A stretch of 64,000 bases of DNA from Rosa chinensis (GCF_002994745.2 NC_037094.1:45831139-45895138), one strand, 5' to 3'; shown: positions 11,075 to 21,737, counted from the stretch's first letter. Numbers and translations are program-made. Notes: a model not told the origin generated them from the sequence alone.

Positions 11075-11455
11075 AACGCGTTCAAAAGAGGACGTCAGCA
11101 CTTTCGTTAAAGTGCGGACGGCGCTGCTACAGCTCGGCTCGGGGTGCGACGGAGCGGCGGAGCTTGCCGGACAGACGCCACGGGTCAGACGGACGGGTCT
11201 GCAGTCGGTGGAGTCGCCGGCGACGTGGTTGCAGCCTTGGCCAGAAACCTGTAGTTGCAGGTGAGCTCGCTGCCCAGAAACCTGCAACTCCGACCTCCTC
11301 CAACCTCGAACGCTGCCCAGAACCGTCCACCAAGCCTCCGGCCTCCGTCCGCCAAGCCCCGAGCCGCTGTCGCAGCCTGGAACGCCGCCGCTGCGTCGCC
11401 GTCCGCACTTTAGCCAAGTGCGGACGTCCGCTTCAGAACCCGCCCCTATATATAT
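11036..11455. mobile_element. MITE-like GC-rich insert with about 55-bp inverted ends, in a (TA)n tract
   Basis: Inside (TA)n DNA, the left end runs TATATAGGAACGCGTTC...GGACGTCAGCACTT...TAAAGTGCGGACGGCG. The right end (reverse complement) runs TATATAGGGGCGGGTTC...GGACGTCCGCACTT...TAAAGTGCGGACGGCG. The region between is about 65% GC, strikingly different from its surroundings. It has overlapping long frames on both strands that show no recognised family. Superfamily is uncertain; TA-rich flanks would fit TA-targeting elements. Confidence 0.6.
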
Positions 11456-11999
11456 ATATGGAATTGACATGGCGATCTGCAAGCTCTCCTCTCCTAGTAA
11501 AATCAACACGAAAGAGTCAAAGTAATCTGCATCACACATCAAAAGGGAGACATAAGTGAACTGGAATGTTAAGGCATGAACAACTTAGCTTTGGGAATTT
11601 ATTAAAGTCCATTTGTACAGCCATGAACTTGAACTTTTGCAGACTCATAGAAAACATGTTAAGGTAGAACATACTAAATTTTCATGGAATTCAGATTTAG
11701 GACAGCAAGGAAAAAGATTAACACAATCTGACTGAACTGCAGGAGTCATATAAAAAAAAATCTCAGCAGCATGGTCAACAGAACTGTTTCAATTTGTTTC
11801 AATTTTACTAATCAGAACTGTTTTGCTACATAGTAATGCAGTTTATGGTCTAGATAGTTATTCTGGGAACTAAATTCTATGAGCATAAAATTGGTTGGTT
11901 CCTAAATTTTTGTTTAAGAGTGACAGCAATTGAAATTACTGTCAGAATGACCTATAGTACTAAATATACAAGTGAAGAGCAGCACCAATCTATCCTTAC

Positions 12000-12736
12000 C
12001 GTTCCTCCACCAACACCAAATCCTTGTCTACTTGTCATGAAAGCGATACCCTTCCACTTTGCAACATAATGAACCTGCAAACAGAGATGCTTAGTTAAAT
12101 TGCATTCATTGTACTGGAATTACTCATATAAATATTTGGTAATTTGAAAGACTCTTGAATTACTCATAGATTTTTGGTAATTTGAAAGACTCTAATTATG
12201 TGTTTTAGCAATCTTATCTGAGGTCAAGTTTACTTTAAAATCTATGACAGAATGTATCCATTACATGCTTAGTTGATTTTTGAGGATGCAGCTAATGAAC
12301 AACTCTAATCCCAGAAGATCTGTGAGGGCTTCTTACCTCTCAGAATGTCTATATCATGGTATGGAATCGGATAATAGTACAAAGTATCAATTAGTGCCAT
12401 TCGTAAAACAGTGTAAAAAGAAGATAGGAAGAATCTAGAAGATAGACCTAAAAGGCAGCCAAGTAACACATTGGAAGAGAGAATACTTGAGCAGACAACT
12501 AGCTACGAGCATAGTAAGGTCCTACTGGGAATGTCTCGAAGGTTCATTTGGTATCTAGTCAAGTATGGAAGTTTAGTAATATGTGATATCTAATAACACT
12601 TGGTATTGGCATATTCTTGGAGACAGTATTGATTATATATACTCAAAATATTGAAATTTAACTTGATCACAACCGTACTGCAACCCGGGATCCTATCACT
12701 GCCTCAGTTCCATTCCCAACCTTCAAGTCATAGTAC
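12000..12736 (-). pseudogene. Two captured exons of an FKBP-type peptidyl-prolyl isomerase
   Basis: Exon 12736-12674 translates YYDLKVGNGTEAVIGSRVAV. Exon 12074-12000 translates VHYVAKWKGIAFMTSRQGFG followed by VGGGT. Together they match the N-terminal half of the FKBP fold in plant plastid-lumen FKBPs (FKBP18-like), which catalyse Xaa-Pro isomerisation. Both are bounded by AG and GT in the right places, with an intron of about 600 bp between them. The phase across the junction does not join cleanly with the nearest GT, so a splice-site shift is likely. The C-terminal half, which carries the rest of the active-site pocket, is absent before the element ends. It lies inside the CACTA element on the same strand as the other captured exons. 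Confidence 0.7.
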
Positions 12737-13068
12737 CTGAGGAATAATACCAATACTATCAGAAGGAGAGAAATATATGAATAACAATATCTTATGTCCA
12801 GCAGAAAGATATGAACCTTCTTCTAATGAAACCAATTACCAAAGTATGGCATGGAACATCCAAATAAAGCTTAAAGAGTTAAATTCTAATAGCTGTGTCT
12901 TATTATTGTCAGCACCCAAATACTGATTACTATTCATCCTGCAACAGCTATAAATCATTTACATGTTAACAGTTGGCCTCATAAGGGTAAGAATTACATT
13001 CATCAGAAGGATAGCACACGTACTACTTGTCAGATAAAATAACAACAGGAAGGATCTGCAATTTGTAC

Positions 13069-13578
13069 CCGAGATGGCGGGGACATTAGTTGTTGTCAAA
13101 AGTTGCAAAAGATGCCTCGCTTTCTCAAGAGCATCGGGGTACTCTTTGGTCGCTCCAGTTGTTGAGATAGTCACGGTACGCTTAATCTGTACAACAATTT
13201 CATATTTGCAATAAACCAGGCGTCTTTGTAATAAATAATGTCATTGATCAAACTATATGCATTTTAAAAAGGTAAATAAATCAGAAATACAAACTCAACA
13301 TATGGTACAAACACTTGTAACAACTTACGTACCAGATTCAGTGTGCAAGAAATGCCATATTTCTCTAAAGATGACTCCACCATTGACAAAGCTCCTTCCA
13401 TCCTTGTTGCTACAAACAACACAGCAAACCGTATTTAAAACTGGAGAATCAAACACACACACACACATACATACATATATATATATAGAGGGCTTCCACT
13501 AAGGGATCCCTTTTTTTGGTCTTTTATAGGGATAGACATTTTTTCCCACTTTTCGATCATATTTTCACATCTTAACCG

Positions 13579-13646
<68 letters not shown>

Positions 13647-13796
13647 ACCAAATACTTATTTTCAAACATAGAAGGACATTCCACACACACACACACACAC
13701 ATATAGAGGGCTTCCACTAAGGGATCCCTTTTTTTGGTCTTTTATAGGGATAGGCATTTTTTCCCACTTTTCGATCATATTTTCACATCTTAACCG

Positions 13797-13840
<44 letters not shown>

Positions 13841-14880
13841 ACCAAATACTTATTTTCAAACATAGAAGGACATTCTACATTTCCCCTACATTACTGAGCA
13901 ACCCACAAGAACAGAGACGAACGTTCGAGAACACTTCACACACCTTTAAGGAACATTTCACACAAAAAAGTTCCTGCACCACAATTATATTGCAAATAAT
14001 TAAAGGAACATCTATGAGAAAGAAGCAATCACTAGGACATGATTTAGAACACTTCACCCACACCTTTAAGGAGCGTTCGAGACGTCTCCGCAGTATATCA
14101 ATTTTCTCCTGCACAAAATATTAGAAGATCAGGAAGGACTTGAACATTTCGTATCATCTAGCATATCAAATCAAGAGATGTTAAGTCCAACACCCTAGCT
14201 GTCCCAGTACAATTACGCAGATTAACTAATTCCTGTTTCCCTACGCTTTGCGTTAAAGATAAGCTTAAATCAACTGCTCACACATGACAATTACACAGAA
14301 TTCTCCCGAAGGCATAAAGGATGCACAATTTTGTTTATGATTCTTATTTTCTCCTCTCTCTTTCTTCAGACAAAAGTTAGGAGTTACATAGAAGTAAATT
14401 TAGGAATACACACCTTGTTGATCCCATATTTTTTGCATATCCCACCCTTTAGAGTGCCAAGCTTGATGAGATCATGTTTCCTGCCAAAGAGTGCCAACTC
14501 TATTGCCTGGAATTATAAGTTCAGCACCCATATAAATAAGTAAATAAACAAAATATATACGACAAAAGAACCAGGTATTGAAAAAATGCGAGGCAGCACA
14601 ACATCATACATCTGAATTCAAGATGATAATTTAGTATATCATTCAGGAGAAGCAGAAATTGAAAGACCATCACAACAAAAAATTAAATTTGGTAGCTCAA
14701 ATCATTTAATTTATAACAAAATAACAAGGGGTCGGCCATGAGTACCAGAGGTGCCGGAACAGGACTCTTCAACAAAAGTTTGAAAAGATAATCAGCCTTG
14801 TGCATGATACCTGGGTCTGTAGACCAGGGTAAAACCAGTGAGACTGTGGAATCAGCCTGGTACAATTTGAAACACAACAA
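13069..14880 (-). pseudogene. Captured exons, KRR1-like (KH-domain rRNA-processing) sequence, partly duplicated
   Basis: Minus-strand exon-like segments with AG/GT borders: about 14880-14748 (HKADYLFKLLLKSPVPAP), 14516-14414 (GRKHDLIKLGTLKGGICKKY), 13409-13333 (EGALSMVESSLEKYGISCTL) and 13186-13069 (RTVTISTTGATKEYPDALEK, then ARHLLQLLTTTNVPA). The patterns TVSTT...KAR.L.KLL...VPAP and KHDLIKLG resemble KRR1/SSU-processome KH proteins. Two versions of the KAR..LLKLL..VPA block appear, one in the first segment and one in the last, so exons look duplicated or come from two related genes. The order is not that of a simple KRR1. Identity is from memory of the motif pattern only. Confidence 0.45.
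13452..13876. repeat. Tandem duplication (about 230 + 195 bp) with (CA)n and (TA)n tracts
   Basis: The unit (CA)n-TATAGAGGGCTTCCACTAAG...TTTTCGATCATATTTTCACA...TTAACCGTT-(TA)n-TTCAAACCAAATACTT...AAGGACATTC occurs twice head to tail (13452-13681, 13682-13876). The copies differ mainly in (TA)n length (about 62 against 38 bp). The unique part resembles the arm of the foldback MITE at 6055/18388. Confidence 0.85.
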
Positions 14881-15263
14881 TTTCAATTTCATAGGTGCAT
14901 CAATTTTAATTTCATAATTTGAAAGATAAGTAGTAATTCAATTCTAATAGCTGTGTCTTATTATTGTCAGCACCCAAATTCTAATAGCTGTGTCTTATTA
15001 TTGTCAGCTATTGTCAGCATTTTTTCAGTAACTTTAAATTTTGTGTTTTGGTAAGAACTTCAACCAAAAAAGGAAAGGAATGTGGATTGCAAATTAGGGA
15101 GTGTGAATTTCATTCTCCTTTTATGATGTTCGGGAAGCTTTTGTATGATATCAAAAACTTGTAAATGATGTTTTTAATTTCAGGTCAACCCATTTTTTTT
15201 CCCATATCAGTATGCTTCCAAATCATTGTCAAAAAGTAGAATATATCCAGTAATCCTGTGTAC

Positions 15264-15395
15264 CTTTTTTTGTCACCAGACTTCAACATTGAGCATCTAA
15301 ATACTGGTGCCAATTTTACAAAGCGAGGATCAGTGCCCTCTCCAGATGAAGAAGAATAAATAACTTCAATTGCACGAGGAACAGGAACCTCCCAC
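15264..15395 (-). pseudogene. Captured exon of unidentified gene
   Basis: A 132-bp open segment bounded by TGCAG before and GTACAC after it on the minus strand encodes WEVPVPRAIEVIYSSSSGEG followed by TDPRFVKLAPVFRCSMLKSG. The codon-like texture and clean splice borders suggest a real exon. I do not recognise the family. Its phase does not join that of the segment at 16386-16252. Confidence 0.4.
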
Positions 15396-16251
15396 CTGCA
15401 GTTGATCAATTCAAGATAAGTATCACCAGATAGTAGAACACAAAAACAATTGTCAGTATAGCAGCTTAAAGTGTGAACCCCACAAACGTATGAATATCAA
15501 ACACATTTTATACTACATATGTATAGCATACTTCAGCCTGCAAGTAGATTTATATAAGTGCTCCAGATTTACTATATCTTGATACTAAGTACTATAGCTC
15601 ATATTGCCCAATTTGCCTGCTCCTCATCAAAATTCATTATTCAAACGTCTCATTCATACTACCATAACTCAGCGTTCATCTATTTCAGCATTTTCTTTTT
15701 CAAATAGAAAACGAAGGAATGTTGATAAGTATGTTTCACACATTGAAACCTTGAGTTTTGGCTCCCACTTTGAAGAGTTGACTGTAAAAGAAACTTGAAA
15801 CTTGGCTTAGTACGCCAGATGCTTACCTAATCCCTTCCATGTCAATCACATAATACACTTAACAAACAAATCATTAATCACAACTCATTTGAAGATGCAA
15901 GAAAATCATGTCCTTAATGCATTTTCAAGCATTTAAACCCATGTTACCAACTCAAATTTTCTCTAAGAAAAGAAATGAACTGCAAAATCATCTGAGAAGA
16001 GAATCTGATAGACATAGGCCAAAGGGTCTAAAGAGAGAGGTAGATAAAGGAACCTAACCAGGCTTCCATCACTCAAACTCAAATACCCTAGAACTTTGAC
16101 TAACATGGATCTGGGATTTCGTTTGGAAACTAAAATCCACAACATTAATGGCAAAGTTCTAAACTTAAACAACAAAGGCATGGAATCTAAATAAGAGATT
16201 ACTGATAAAGAATTTATCTGGGCAAATTGAGATGTTGATTGAAAACCTTAC

Positions 16252-16386
16252 CTTCGTTCCAGGAAATTCATAGTCTTGGATACCAATTCTTTGCAATGAG
16301 AATAGAAAAGTGCCCTTATTTGCATTTGACCAAAAGTTGGGTTCGTATTTAGGAAGCGGCGACTTCTGCCGGAGATGATAAGGCAT
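16252..16386 (-). pseudogene. Captured first-exon-like segment of unidentified gene
   Basis: ATG at 16386 starts 45 codons (MPYHLRQKSPLPKYEPNFW, then ANKGTFLFSLQRIGIQDYEF) and ends at GAAG|GTAAGG, a good donor. Upstream on the same strand lies a (CT)n tract (16644-16597), typical of plant 5' leaders. This looks like a captured promoter-leader-exon-1 block. The family was not recognised. Confidence 0.4.
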
Positions 16387-16593
16387 AGATTCGATAGGAC
16401 CTATACCAGCAGATAACTTGGCATCTAGGAATGGGATTTTAGGGTTTCACGAAGAGAGATCGAAGGGCTCAAGCTTGGGTTTTTAATTTGCCAAAACCCG
16501 AGCAACATGTAACCTCAGCTGACGATAGATCGGGGCCTCGAGATTAAGCGGCTATGAATCAGATCCAGAATGAAAAAGATCAAAGCTGAAGGC

Positions 16594-16596
<3 letters not shown>

Positions 16597-16644
<48 letters not shown>
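16597..16644. repeat. (AG)n microsatellite
   Basis: About 24 uninterrupted AG units on the plus strand, which is CT on the strand of the captured exon. Confidence 0.95.
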
Positions 16645-16650
<6 letters not shown>

Positions 16651-16849
16651 TTATAAATTGGATTGCTGCTGAGTTTGTTGCTCTGGGTTGCTGCTGGTTT
16701 GAGATAGAGTTAGGCGCGAGAGAATGTGTTTTTGATGGTTTGAGTTTTTGTGGGAATAACACGGGCTTGCTAGGGTATTAATTTGATAAGTTTACGTTGT
16801 AACAAAAAATGGTTTTTGGACACACAATGAGAAGTAATTTCCCTATTTC

Positions 16850-17070
16850 ACTCAGACAACATTTTTCAACATAAAAATGTTGTCTTATTTTTTCAATTGA
16901 AAGTGAGAATTTCTTGGTATAGTTATCTGTTGTCTGAATTTTTCAAAGCTGGAAAAAATGAACTAGTGTGGATTTTCATGCTATTCAGACAACACAATTA
17001 GTTTATTATGTCGTCTAAAAAACTTGAAACATGTCAGACGACAGAAATGTGTCGTCTGAAGGCATTATTG
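16850..17070. repeat. CACTA right subterminal motif array
   Basis: Copies of TCAGACAACA, TTGTTGTCTGA, GTCGTCTAA and GTCAGACGACA in both orientations match the left array at 10165-10860. Confidence 0.8.
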
Positions 17071-17081
17071 GCATAGTGACG

Positions 17082-17994
17082 GCAATAATCAAGAGTGTGA
17101 CCCTTACCATTACAATAGGTACACTTGAGATGTGCTCTACAGTTCTTGCTATTGTGGTTAGTCATGTTGCACTTTTCGCAAAACTTGGCTTCTCCTTCTG
17201 TCAGTTGGAAATCACGTGCATGCCTCTTAACAGAGAACGTCGAGTCTTCAGATGATGCTGTCGGCTTCACTTGGGACACTGCTATCTGTTTTTCATGCCG
17301 TAACACTGCTGCATAGGCCTTGTTCAAAGAAGGAAGGGGATCCATGCCAATAATATTGCTCAGTGTCTGTGCATAGCTCTCGTTAAGTCCCATAAAAAAC
17401 TTCATGGTTTTCTGAGTTTCAATGTAGGCCTTAACTTCAAGGCAGCTCACAATTGCAAGGAGGAAAACCACACAATGCATCCTTTTCATCCCATAAGGCC
17501 TTGAGCTTTGTGAAAAAAGACGTGACAGAAGTGGTACCCTGCTCACACTCATGGATGGCATTTTCTATTTGGAACAAGGAGACCGTGTTTGTGTGAGAAA
17601 AGCATTCCTTCAGTTCTAACCACATACCTCTTGCATCTCTGCAGTGAATGACACTGCTTGAAATCTCCTTTGACATCACACCAAGCAGCCAGGTTTTAAC
17701 AAGAGTATTGCAGTGTTTCCACTGCCTTTGTTCATCAAGATTGTGTGTTGGTTTTGTGAGGGTTCCATCTATGAAACCCTTCTTGTTCTTGATTGTGAGT
17801 GCCATAGTCATTGATTGCACCCAATTGATGTAATTGTCTTCCATCAGTGGCTGTGAGACAAGAACATCTCCTGGTTGATCTGAGTGATGGAGGAAAAGAG
17901 GGTGGTTTGTATTCTCCCATGGTGCTGAGTTTTTGGAAGTCTCCGAGCCCTTGCTTGTTGAATCAAGGGACTTCTCTTCTTCGTCACCTGCCAT
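17082..17994 (-). pseudogene. Copia gag (capsid/nucleocapsid), one frameshift, cut by CACTA
   Basis: ATG at 17994 starts MAGDEEEKSLDSTSKGS, then the capsid region (YINWVQSMTMALTIKNKKGF, WLLGVMSKEISSSV). The frame ends near 17440 and continues in another frame (FFMGLNESYAQTLSNI) to two CCHC knuckles, CEKCNMTNHNSKNC and CTYCNGKGHTLDYC. The CACTA target site lies directly after the second knuckle, and the pol frame resumes at 10151. The capsid builds the virus-like particle and the knuckles bind RNA. It is defective because of the frameshift and the insertion. Confidence 0.88.
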
Positions 17995-18036
17995 AGGGTA
18001 TTTGTGTTATAGGTTTCTAGGTTCTCAAGTGCGATT

Positions 18037-18048
18037 GCTCTGATACCA
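18037..18048 (-). other. Copia primer-binding site (initiator tRNA-Met)
   Basis: The minus strand reads TGGTATCAGAGC immediately after the 5' LTR, complementary to the 3' end of plant initiator tRNA-Met. Confidence 0.9.
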
Positions 18049-18252
18049 TAAAGATTTTGATATTGAGCAGGATATTGTATTCACTCGAATTATTACAGAA
18101 TAGGGTTACAAGCTTTTATACAAGGAGTATACATCTCCTACTCCACAATTGTAGGACTAATTATGGTAGTACAAATCTGCTAATTAACTTGTGTGATACA
18201 GAAGATCATGACAACGTAGATTCCAACTTAAGGAGGATTTCTTTCCTCAATA
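18049..18252 (-). repeat. Copia 5' LTR
   Basis: Direct repeat of 6312-6544 without the internal roughly 29-bp duplication. The promoter and poly(A) signals of the element should lie here. Confidence 0.9.
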
Positions 18253-18388
18253 ATTTGGATGAAATTTTGTACAAATGATCTATACATTAGGACTTAAAAA
18301 CTAAACGGTTAAGATGTGAATATGTGATCGAAAAGTGACCAAAAACTGGAAATCTGTTCCATAAGCTTAGGTAAAGATATCCTTACCT
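18253..18388. mobile_element. Foldback MITE, right half
   Basis: Inverted complement of 6068-6200 (see the left half). It begins with the Copia target duplication and ends near TATCCTTACCT. Confidence 0.65.
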
Positions 18389-19589
18389 GAGAAAACCTAC
18401 AATGATGATGGTGTAAATTATAATATCTATTTCCAACTTTTGTTGTACTCTTCCATCTCTCTAAGCAGTTCCATTTCCGTTGAAAATGGGTTGTTTCTAC
18501 ATCGCCCATCAAGTAAAATGCCGTAAGTTTGAAGATCTGAAAGCAGGTTGTCGGCCATAACCTTGCATCTGAGAGAACAACTTTTCTGCTACCTATATTC
18601 TTCCCGCTTTACAAAAACCGTCAATAAGAGTACTGTAAGTAATGGTATCAAGAACAAGTTCCCTGCAAAGCATTTTTTGAAAAACCCAGTTAGCTAATGT
18701 GCTACAACTTACAACTACGAAAATCAACCATGCAGCCCTTGCTAAGCATTAGATCAAAGACTTTTCTTGCCTTATCCATTTCTCCTCGCAAACAATAACC
18801 ATCCATTAGGCTCAATATCTCTTTGGATCATCATTTCAACCACACTTTTGGCTTCCCCGACCATCCCCTCCATCCACGATCAACATTTTAATCAAGACAC
18901 TAAAGGTGAATAACTGGTGTATCCTTACAAAGACTTGCAATGATCGTGCTATAGTCGACTATGTCGGGCTTACAACCTCTTTCTTCCATCTTCCTGAGCA
19001 ATTGAATAGCTGCACTGTTGTCACCCTTCATGCATAGTCCCTTTATAACTGTGCTGAAAGTAACCACATCAGGCACACAATGATCTCCATGCAGCATTTT
19101 GCTGAAAATCCCTACTGCTTCACCTACTCTATTGTGGAGAACAAACCCACTGATTATAGTGTAGGTGGTGACACCTGGTTGAAGACCTAATTTGAAGAAT
19201 TGTCCCAAGACTGAAAAGCTAAATCCCATTTGATTTAAATGGCAGAAGAACTAATGATAATAGATAAGAGTATAAACATTAGAAGTGATTTCGATCAGAC
19301 ACATTGGTCTATTATTCAAAGCCATGACTGTAGAATAGTGTTTCAATTTGACAAGTTGACAGATGACGCCTTTGGAACATTTCATCCAAAACCTTACAAG
19401 GCATGTTCAAGACTTCTGACTTAGGGCACAGAGCTTCCCTCGATGGGTTTCTCTTGATTTTGCTGGGTCTCTTCTTCTTCTGCTCATGTAATTGTTGATG
19501 AAAACAAGAAGAGTGGTAGAGTGAAGAAATGGGATATCTCTTGTGCTACTGAAACAAGAAAAGCAAGAAGAAGACGTTTTGCGCATCAT
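18389..19589 (-). pseudogene. Pentatricopeptide-repeat (PPR) pseudogene, 5' portion
   Basis: ATG at 19589 begins MMRKTSSSCFSCFSSTRD, a Ser/Arg-rich start like an organelle-targeting presequence. It is followed by LHSTTLLVFINN, and near 19400 by a PPR block (VLDEMFQRRHL). The best frame, 19229-18900, holds MGFSFSVLGQFFKLGLQPG, VTTYTIISGFVLHNRVGEA, VVTFSTVIKGLCMKG and DIVDYSTIIASLCKD: successive P-class PPR motifs resembling restorer-of-fertility-like proteins. Stops and frameshifts near 19240-19400 and downstream of 18900 break it. It continues as 6054-5672 on the far side of the nested elements. Such proteins bind organellar transcripts; this copy cannot be translated as one protein. Confidence 0.8.
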
Positions 19590-19602
19590 TTTCAGAAAGA
19601 TC

Positions 19603-19716
19603 AAGTGGTGTTAGCTCAGTGGTTAGAGCACCCACTACCTATGTACGAAGTCATAGGTTCGAGTCACTATGGGGATATGAGTGAAATCCTTTGATCCTCT
19701 TTAATAAAGATGAAAC
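19603..19716 (+). mobile_element. tRNA-derived SINE-like sequence
   Basis: GTGGTGTTAGCTCAGTGGTT resembles a pol III A box and TAGGTTCGAGTCAC a B box, about 50 bp apart as in tRNA-like SINE heads. An A-rich tail (AAACAAAAAAAG) follows at about 19703-19715. No convincing target duplication was found. It lies just upstream of the PPR start. Confidence 0.5.
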
Positions 19717-19894
19717 AAAAAAAGTCTTCAATTCTGTGTATCCTCTCAACTTCACAAGTCACAACTAAAATTGGTTGCTGTGATCCTTTGAGCTTCACCA
19801 AAACTCCCAAAGACTTCATTTTGTTTCGGTACTTGGGCCTACTAGGTACCTTTTTTTTGTCTCCAGTCATACATATATTTTCTTGTGTAGTAGG

Positions 19895-20180
19895 AATTTT
19901 TTATTTATTTTTTTTTTTTTTTTGGGAAGACAATGTATATTAATCAAAGTAGGATGACCAAATTTTGTAGCAGATACAATTGCAAACCAAAGGCATAACT
20001 ATATAAACGATCGGTTGTGGACTAATTTGATAGCAAATTACCACTGCCTATACTTTTAGCCCATAATTTGCCATCAGCAGGCCTGCTTTCTTGAATTCCC
20101 GTGCGGTAATGCACAAGGCCCATGTGCGAGGTCTAATCCCTTGTAGTAAGATTCTTTCTATTTTTGAATGATTTCTGTTA
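19895..20180 (-). mobile_element. Possible LINE or other poly(A)-tailed retroelement 3' end
   Basis: A T-rich tract at 19895-19924 would be the poly(A) tail of a minus-strand insert. The adjoining minus strand encodes an interrupted stretch (AGLLMANYGLK) vaguely like the RNase H tail of plant LINEs. It is weak, and no duplication was seen. From 20180 to 21100 I see only AT-rich DNA without recognisable genes. Confidence 0.25.
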
Positions 20181-21109
20181 ACAATTAAATTATGAAACTG
20201 CCCTTGTGATTTTGATAATGTGTATTAGCACTGCTAAATATTAGTAGCATTATGAATAATTATCTTTTGATGCTATTGTTTCCTTTTGAGTACAAGTTAT
20301 TCATGAATGAGTATTCTGTGACATTTTATACATATATGGACTTGAAGAACCTATTTAGGATATCCAAATGTGTCATTAAACTTGAACATATCCCTCTGGT
20401 TAAAATCTACTTAATCACAGTACAAAAAAAAGTATTTTTTTCAAGTTGTGAAATATTCAAAGAAACAAATCGAGAAATCATATTTCTACATTCCATCTCT
20501 GTTTTTCTGAGAAACAACTCATTTATATAGTAATCCCAAAAACTATTCATACCTATTATAATATGAAACTTGAACACTACATCATTTATCTCTGGCTTTA
20601 CTGCTTTCACATACAAGTTGCTTTAAATTTCACCTCTTCTCATGGTGAAGAAGTTTCTCCAGTAGGATTTCCTCATGCTTGAGGCTATCTTTGATTTTCT
20701 TTTCAATATGTAGCACATTGTCTCCTAAACACTTCTATCCTTGACTTCTTGGTTAATAGCAACTTGTTCTATATAGTTTAGGATATATATGCTCCACAAT
20801 CAAACTATGAAAAATGATAAAGAAATGTAAGTAAATGTATGCATTTGGTTAAACCTACTAACATTCAGTAAGGTAGGTGAAATAAAATCTGACAGAAATA
20901 TTGGTGCAAGCACATTACATATAGTAGTAAATACATATTGCATCAAATATACACAACATTATGAAGCAAATACACATTGCATTTCATGTAAGTATTAACT
21001 TTCGCTAAAGCTACATGACATGCAGTAGCTTCGATACTAATATCAAAGCAGATGAATAATTTATAGTTTAGTAAACCAACTATTCTATTTTGTGATCATT
21101 TTGCTACTT

Positions 21110-21575
21110 TGATTCATCCTAACTCCACTCATTTGAGAAAATATATAGCAACAATTAAATCATACATCATAAATCAACAATTTCTATCAGAACAAATAAG
21201 CACATCTCACAGTATAAAACTACTAACCCTCAATAAGCTCAATGAAAACCAAGAACTCTATCAATTTTCATTTCAGAGTATAAAGCTATTGACTCTCAAT
21301 AAGTTCAATAAAAAATGAGTATTCCATCAATTTCTATAAGAAGAAACAAGCACATCTCAAAGGATAAAGCTACTGACCCTCAATAAGCTAAGTAAAAAAT
21401 GAGAACTCCATCAATTTTCATCATAACAAATAAACACTTCTTAAAGGATAAAACTATTGACCCTCAATAAGCTTAGTAAAAAACAAGAACAAGAACTCCA
21501 TCAATTTCCATCAGAACAAACAAGCACTTCTAAAAGGATAAAGCTATTGACCCTCATTAACCTCAGTAAAAAAGG
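21110..21575. repeat. Tandem repeat, about 85-bp period
   Basis: The core AAGCTATTGACCCTCAATAA plus CATCAATTTCCATCAGAAC and AAACAAGCACTTCT recurs at about 21213, 21280, 21366, 21451 and 21541. Degenerate units (AAGCTACTGATCCT...) continue at 22085-22450, beyond a (TA)n tract and the LINE insertion. Confidence 0.8.
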
Positions 21576-21576
21576 G

Positions 21577-21628
<52 letters not shown>
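21577..21628. repeat. (TA)n microsatellite
   Basis: About 26 TA units within the 85-bp repeat array. Confidence 0.95.
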
Positions 21629-21630
<2 letters not shown>

Positions 21631-21737
21631 AAGAACAAACAAAAATTGTATAATAGCAAGAAACACATAAAACCTTTACTAAGAAAAATAGCAGAAAAAT
21701 GATGAAAAACAAAATACCAATCTGAGTCGAATATCTT

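Larger units (their letters stand above)
10155..17078. mobile_element. CACTA (En/Spm-type) transposon with captured gene exons, nested in Copia gag/pol
   Basis: The ends are inverted repeats starting CACTATGCCAATAAT, followed left by AGCTTCAGACGACA and right (reverse complement) by GCCTTCAGACGACA. A perfect 3-bp duplication ACG flanks it (10152-10154, 17079-17081). Both subterminal zones hold many direct and inverted copies of TGTCGTCTGA / TTGTTGTCTGA, the usual TNPA-type binding arrays. No transposase frame was recognised, so it is non-autonomous. The interior carries minus-strand exon-like segments of host genes, a GC-rich MITE-like insert at 11068-11455 and several microsatellites. Confidence 0.9.
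6312..18252 (-). mobile_element. Ty1/Copia LTR retrotransposon, minus strand, containing a nested CACTA element
   Basis: Direct LTRs at 6312-6544 (3' LTR) and 18049-18252 (5' LTR) are bounded by a perfect 5-bp target duplication ATTTG (6307-6311 and 18253-18257). A primer-binding site TGGTATCAGAGC abuts the 5' LTR and a purine tract GAGGGGGAGTATT abuts the 3' LTR. Gag and pol are on the minus strand in Copia order: gag, protease, integrase, RT, RNase H. Without the CACTA insertion (10155-17078) the element is about 5.0 kb, a normal Copia length. Frameshifts and stops make it defective. It sits inside the foldback MITE. Confidence 0.92.

Noticed and set aside
11021..11559. Overlapping open frames of 96-173 codons on both strands in the GC-rich island
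   Set aside because: GC-rich DNA lacks stop codons by chance; the translations are low-complexity Arg/Ser/Pro/Gly text with no family resemblance, and one runs into (TA)n.
21113..21702. Frames in the 85-bp array (repeated LLTLNKL text)
   Set aside because: Period and composition follow the DNA tandem repeat; nothing protein-like is conserved apart from it.
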